6,008 nucleotides of DNA from contig CACZPD010000170.1 of assembly GCA_902782955.1 (NCBI GenBank), forward strand, positions 1 to 6,008, written 5' to 3'. Under the pieces are notes generated by a model. It was given only the letters and a program-made list of their open reading frames with translations, ran no database searches and had not been told where the DNA came from. Below are positions 4,939-6,008 of this stretch, piece by piece. The stretch's first letter is position 1, and each line of letters begins with the position of its first letter. Position numbers and translations under genes: made by a program. This stretch comes from an uncultured Erysipelotrichaceae bacterium (GTDB lineage: Bacteria > Bacillota_I > Bacilli_A > Erysipelotrichales > Erysipelotrichaceae).

Positions 4939-5598
4939 ATGAACAGAAAAATATATTTAACAGGTATTATGACCGGTATCCTGTCAGCACTGGCGGTATT
5001 CTTTACCGTTCTTGTCGGAAGAGTGGATGTAAAGGCAATCGGACCGGAAGGAACAAAAGTCGGCTTCGCCGGAATCAACAGTTTCTTTGTCAAAGCGATC
5101 GGTGTACACAAGATCTTTTATACGATCAGTGAAGTGCTCGGATATCTGGCGATCGCTGTGGCGGGATTGTTTGCGGTAATCGGCCTTCTTCAGTGGATCA
5201 GGCGGAAGAGCCTGTTTAAAGTTGACGCAAATATCCTGGCGATGGGCTTCATGTTTATTATTGTCATACTGATCTATTTCTTCTTTGAAAAGGTCATCAT
5301 CAATTACAGGCCGGTATTGCTGGAAGGAGGACCGGAAGCTTCCTATCCGTCTTCCCATACAATGATCGCCTGCTGCATACTCGGTGCCGCAATGATGGAA
5401 TGCAATGAAGTCGTTACACGGAAATCAGCCAGGGACCTCATCATGAGAATACTTGCCGGACTGATTGCGGCAATCGTACTCTGCAGATTCCTGTCCGGTG
5501 TTCACTGGTTCACCGATATCATCGGTGCGTTGCTGATCAGCGTGGCGGTATTATCAGGGTATTACTTATTTATCTTAATAATTAAAGGATTCAAATAA
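4939..5598 (+). CDS. PAP2-family membrane phosphatase
   Basis: This 219-residue integral membrane protein of the PAP2/phosphatidic acid phosphatase type 2 superfamily probably removes phosphate from a lipid phosphate (phosphatidic acid, phosphatidylglycerol phosphate or undecaprenyl pyrophosphate). Hydrophobic segments lie near residues 7-25, 63-86, 98-116, 138-153, 168-185 and 193-215. The catalytic motifs are K118-VIINY-RP (one residue shorter than the canonical KxxxxxxRP), YPSSHTM (136-142, Ser for the usual Gly of PSGH) and CRFLSGVHWFTD (182-193, with R183, H189 and D193; Cys replaces the usual Ser). The phosphate-binding arginines and both histidines are present, so activity is likely despite the variants. 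AAAGGAG (4925-4931) overlaps the upstream stop and lies 7 bases before the ATG, indicating an operon with the methyltransferase. Substrate is not decided by the sequence. Confidence 0.9.
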   Translation: MNRKIYLTGIMTGILSALAVFFTVLVGRVDVKAIGPEGTKVGFAGINSFFVKAIGVHKIFYTISEVLGYLAIAVAGLFAVIGLLQWIRRKSLFKVDANILAMGFMFIIVILIYFFFEKVIINYRPVLLEGGPEASYPSSHTMIACCILGAAMMECNEVVTRKSARDLIMRILAGLIAAIVLCRFLSGVHWFTDIIGALLISVAVLSGYYLFILIIKGFK

Positions 5599-5609
5599 TC
5601 CGGAGAAGG

Positions 5610-5631
5610 GCATGCATCGCATGCTTTTTTT
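5610..5631 (+). terminator. Intrinsic terminator of the rlmI-PAP2 operon
   Basis: GCATGC (5610-5615), loop ATC, GCATGC (5619-5624), extendable by two G-U and two A-U pairs on the outside (5606-5609 with 5625-5628), followed by seven Ts (5625-5631). It insulates the operon from the rRNA promoters starting 50 bases later. Confidence 0.85.
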
Positions 5632-5680
5632 GTCAGGCAATGTATCTTTCACAAGATATAAAAAGTTTTTAAATTTCTTC

Positions 5681-5709
5681 TTTACAAACAAAAATACATT
5701 TGCTATATT
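5681..5709 (+). promoter_or_regulatory. rRNA operon promoter P1
   Basis: TTTACA (5681-5686), a 17-base spacer, and TATATT (5704-5709) with a TGC extension (5701-5703). Predicted +1 is G5716 in the context CAAAGC. The upstream 30 bases are A/T-rich (AAAAAGTTTTTAAATTT around 5660-5676), consistent with an UP element. Confidence 0.75.
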
Positions 5710-5747
5710 ATCAAAGCTGGTCACTTCTGAGGGGTCAACGAATTCTC

Positions 5748-5768
5748 AAAAAAATTTGAAAAAAATTT
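5748..5768 (+). promoter_or_regulatory. Phased A-tracts, probable UP element of rRNA promoter P2
   Basis: A7T3 occurs twice (5748-5757 and 5759-5768) with an 11-base period, ending 10 bases before the P2 -35. Helically phased A-tracts bend DNA and bind the RNA polymerase alpha C-terminal domain. Relative to the predicted +1 at 5814 they fall at about -66 to -46. Confidence 0.65.
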
Positions 5769-5778
5769 AAAATGAGTG

Positions 5779-5807
5779 TTGACAATAAAAACCAAGGGTG
5801 ATAGTAT
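5779..5807 (+). promoter_or_regulatory. rRNA operon promoter P2
   Basis: A consensus -35 TTGACA (5779-5784), a 17-base spacer, and TAGTAT (5802-5807, 4 of 6) with a TGA extension (5799-5801). Predicted +1 is G5814 in the context TAAAGC, like P1. It lies about 120 bases before mature 16S. Confidence 0.85.
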
Positions 5808-5813
5808 CATAAA

Positions 5814-5836
5814 GCACGCTTCAGAACGAAGCATGC
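5814..5836 (+). other. Leader hairpin at the start of the P2 rRNA transcript
   Basis: GCACGCTTC (5814-5822) pairs with GAAGCATGC (5828-5836) with one C-A mismatch and a 5-base loop. It sits just 5' of boxA, the place of boxB in rRNA antitermination (nut-like) sites. GAAGC recurs at 5837-5841, so the GCTTC arm could instead pair there and mask the first bases of boxA. Confidence 0.6.
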
Positions 5837-5839
5837 GAA

Positions 5840-5851
5840 GCTCTTTGAAAA
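5840..5851 (+). promoter_or_regulatory. boxA antitermination element of the rRNA leader
   Basis: GCTCTTTGAAAA matches the boxA pattern of rRNA leaders (E. coli TGCTCTTTAACAA; Bacillota TTCTTTGAAAACT). BoxA RNA is bound by NusB/NusE (S10), letting polymerase read through rRNA without Rho termination. The following ACTGAACA is also typical of Bacillota rRNA leaders. Confidence 0.75.
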
Positions 5852-5902
5852 CTGAACAGGAATTAGATTACGAAAGAACGTCAATTTATAAATTAGGATA
5901 AG

Positions 5903-5924
5903 ACGCAATTCTGAGGAATTGTGT
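5903..5924 (+). other. Pre-16S leader hairpin
   Basis: ACGCAATTC (5903-5911) pairs with GAATTGTGT (5916-5924) in a 9-bp stem with one G-U pair and a TGAG loop. It ends 12 bases before the 16S start. Structures here usually help pre-rRNA folding and processing. The long RNase III stem partner lies downstream of 16S, outside the window. Confidence 0.55.
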
Positions 5925-5936
5925 TAAGAGCTAAAT

Positions 5937-6008
5937 CAAATGAAGAGTTTGATCCTGGCTCAGGATAAACGCTGGCGGCGTGCCTAATACATGCAAGTCG
6001 AACGGAGA
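5937..6008 (+). rRNA. 16S ribosomal RNA, 5' end (partial)
   Basis: The universal 5' sequence is present: AGAGTTTGATCCTGGCTCAG (5944-5963, the 27F site), then GCTGGCGGCGTGCCTAATACATGCAAGTCGAAC. By alignment with E. coli numbering, mature position 1 is about 5937, give or take a few bases. The GATAAACGCTGGCGGCGTGCC variant suggests Bacillota, perhaps Erysipelotrichia. The remaining ~95% of the gene lies beyond the window. Confidence 0.97.

Noticed and set aside
5883..5894. AATTTATAAATT palindrome in the rRNA leader
   Set aside because: A 12-bp A/T palindrome in A/T-rich leader sequence is likely by chance and has no tested role.
1..6008. Defence island, prophage, CRISPR or mobile element
   Set aside because: No transposase, integrase, repeat array, tRNA attachment site or defence-type domain is present; every long stretch is assigned to ordinary chromosomal genes or the rRNA control region.

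Overview
The window is ordinary chromosome from a low-to-mid GC Gram-positive bacterium. The 16S rRNA 5' end, the rRNA leader with a Bacillota-type boxA, and the GGAG-type ribosome binding sites all indicate Bacillota. The first ~70 bases of 16S (GATAAACGCTGGCGGCGTGCC) and the gene types lean towards Erysipelotrichia, but this is an impression that needs a 16S search. I see no insertion sequence, phage, CRISPR or tRNA.

Layout. (1) 1-588, +: C-terminal half of an ABC exporter nucleotide-binding domain, cut by the window edge, closed by a hairpin shared with the next gene. (2) 610-975, -: a short DtxR/MntR-family metal-dependent repressor. (3) 1071-1625, +: a DUF3783-like protein of unknown function, divergent from the repressor. 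(4) 1695-2513, +: an AAC(3)/YokD-type aminoglycoside N-acetyltransferase-family protein. The 69-base gap before it holds a perfect 18-bp palindrome and a possible 15-codon leader ORF whose TAA overlaps the enzyme's ATG. (5) 2514-2969, -: free methionine-(R)-sulfoxide reductase, convergent with gene 4 with no intergenic base. (6) 3097-3660, +: a DUF402/Ntdp (YgaC-type) nucleoside tri/diphosphate phosphatase, divergent from gene 5. (7) 3712-4926 and 4939-5598, +: an RlmI-type 23S rRNA m5C methyltransferase and a PAP2-family membrane phosphatase in one operon, ended by a good terminator. (8) 5599-6008: rRNA operon control region with two tandem promoters, an A-tract upstream element, a leader with hairpins and boxA, then the start of 16S rRNA.

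How they fit together. Most of these are single-gene housekeeping or stress units: metal homeostasis, sulfoxide repair, nucleotide hydrolysis, rRNA modification, lipid phosphate turnover. They do not form one pathway. I do not see a clearly new multi-gene system. The best leads are regulatory: two genes (msrC-like and rlmI-like) whose extended -10 promoters place the transcription start at the initiator ATG with no ribosome binding site, implying leaderless mRNAs; the palindrome/leader ORF before the acetyltransferase; and a 9-bp inverted repeat between the two divergent promoters at about 3.0 kb.
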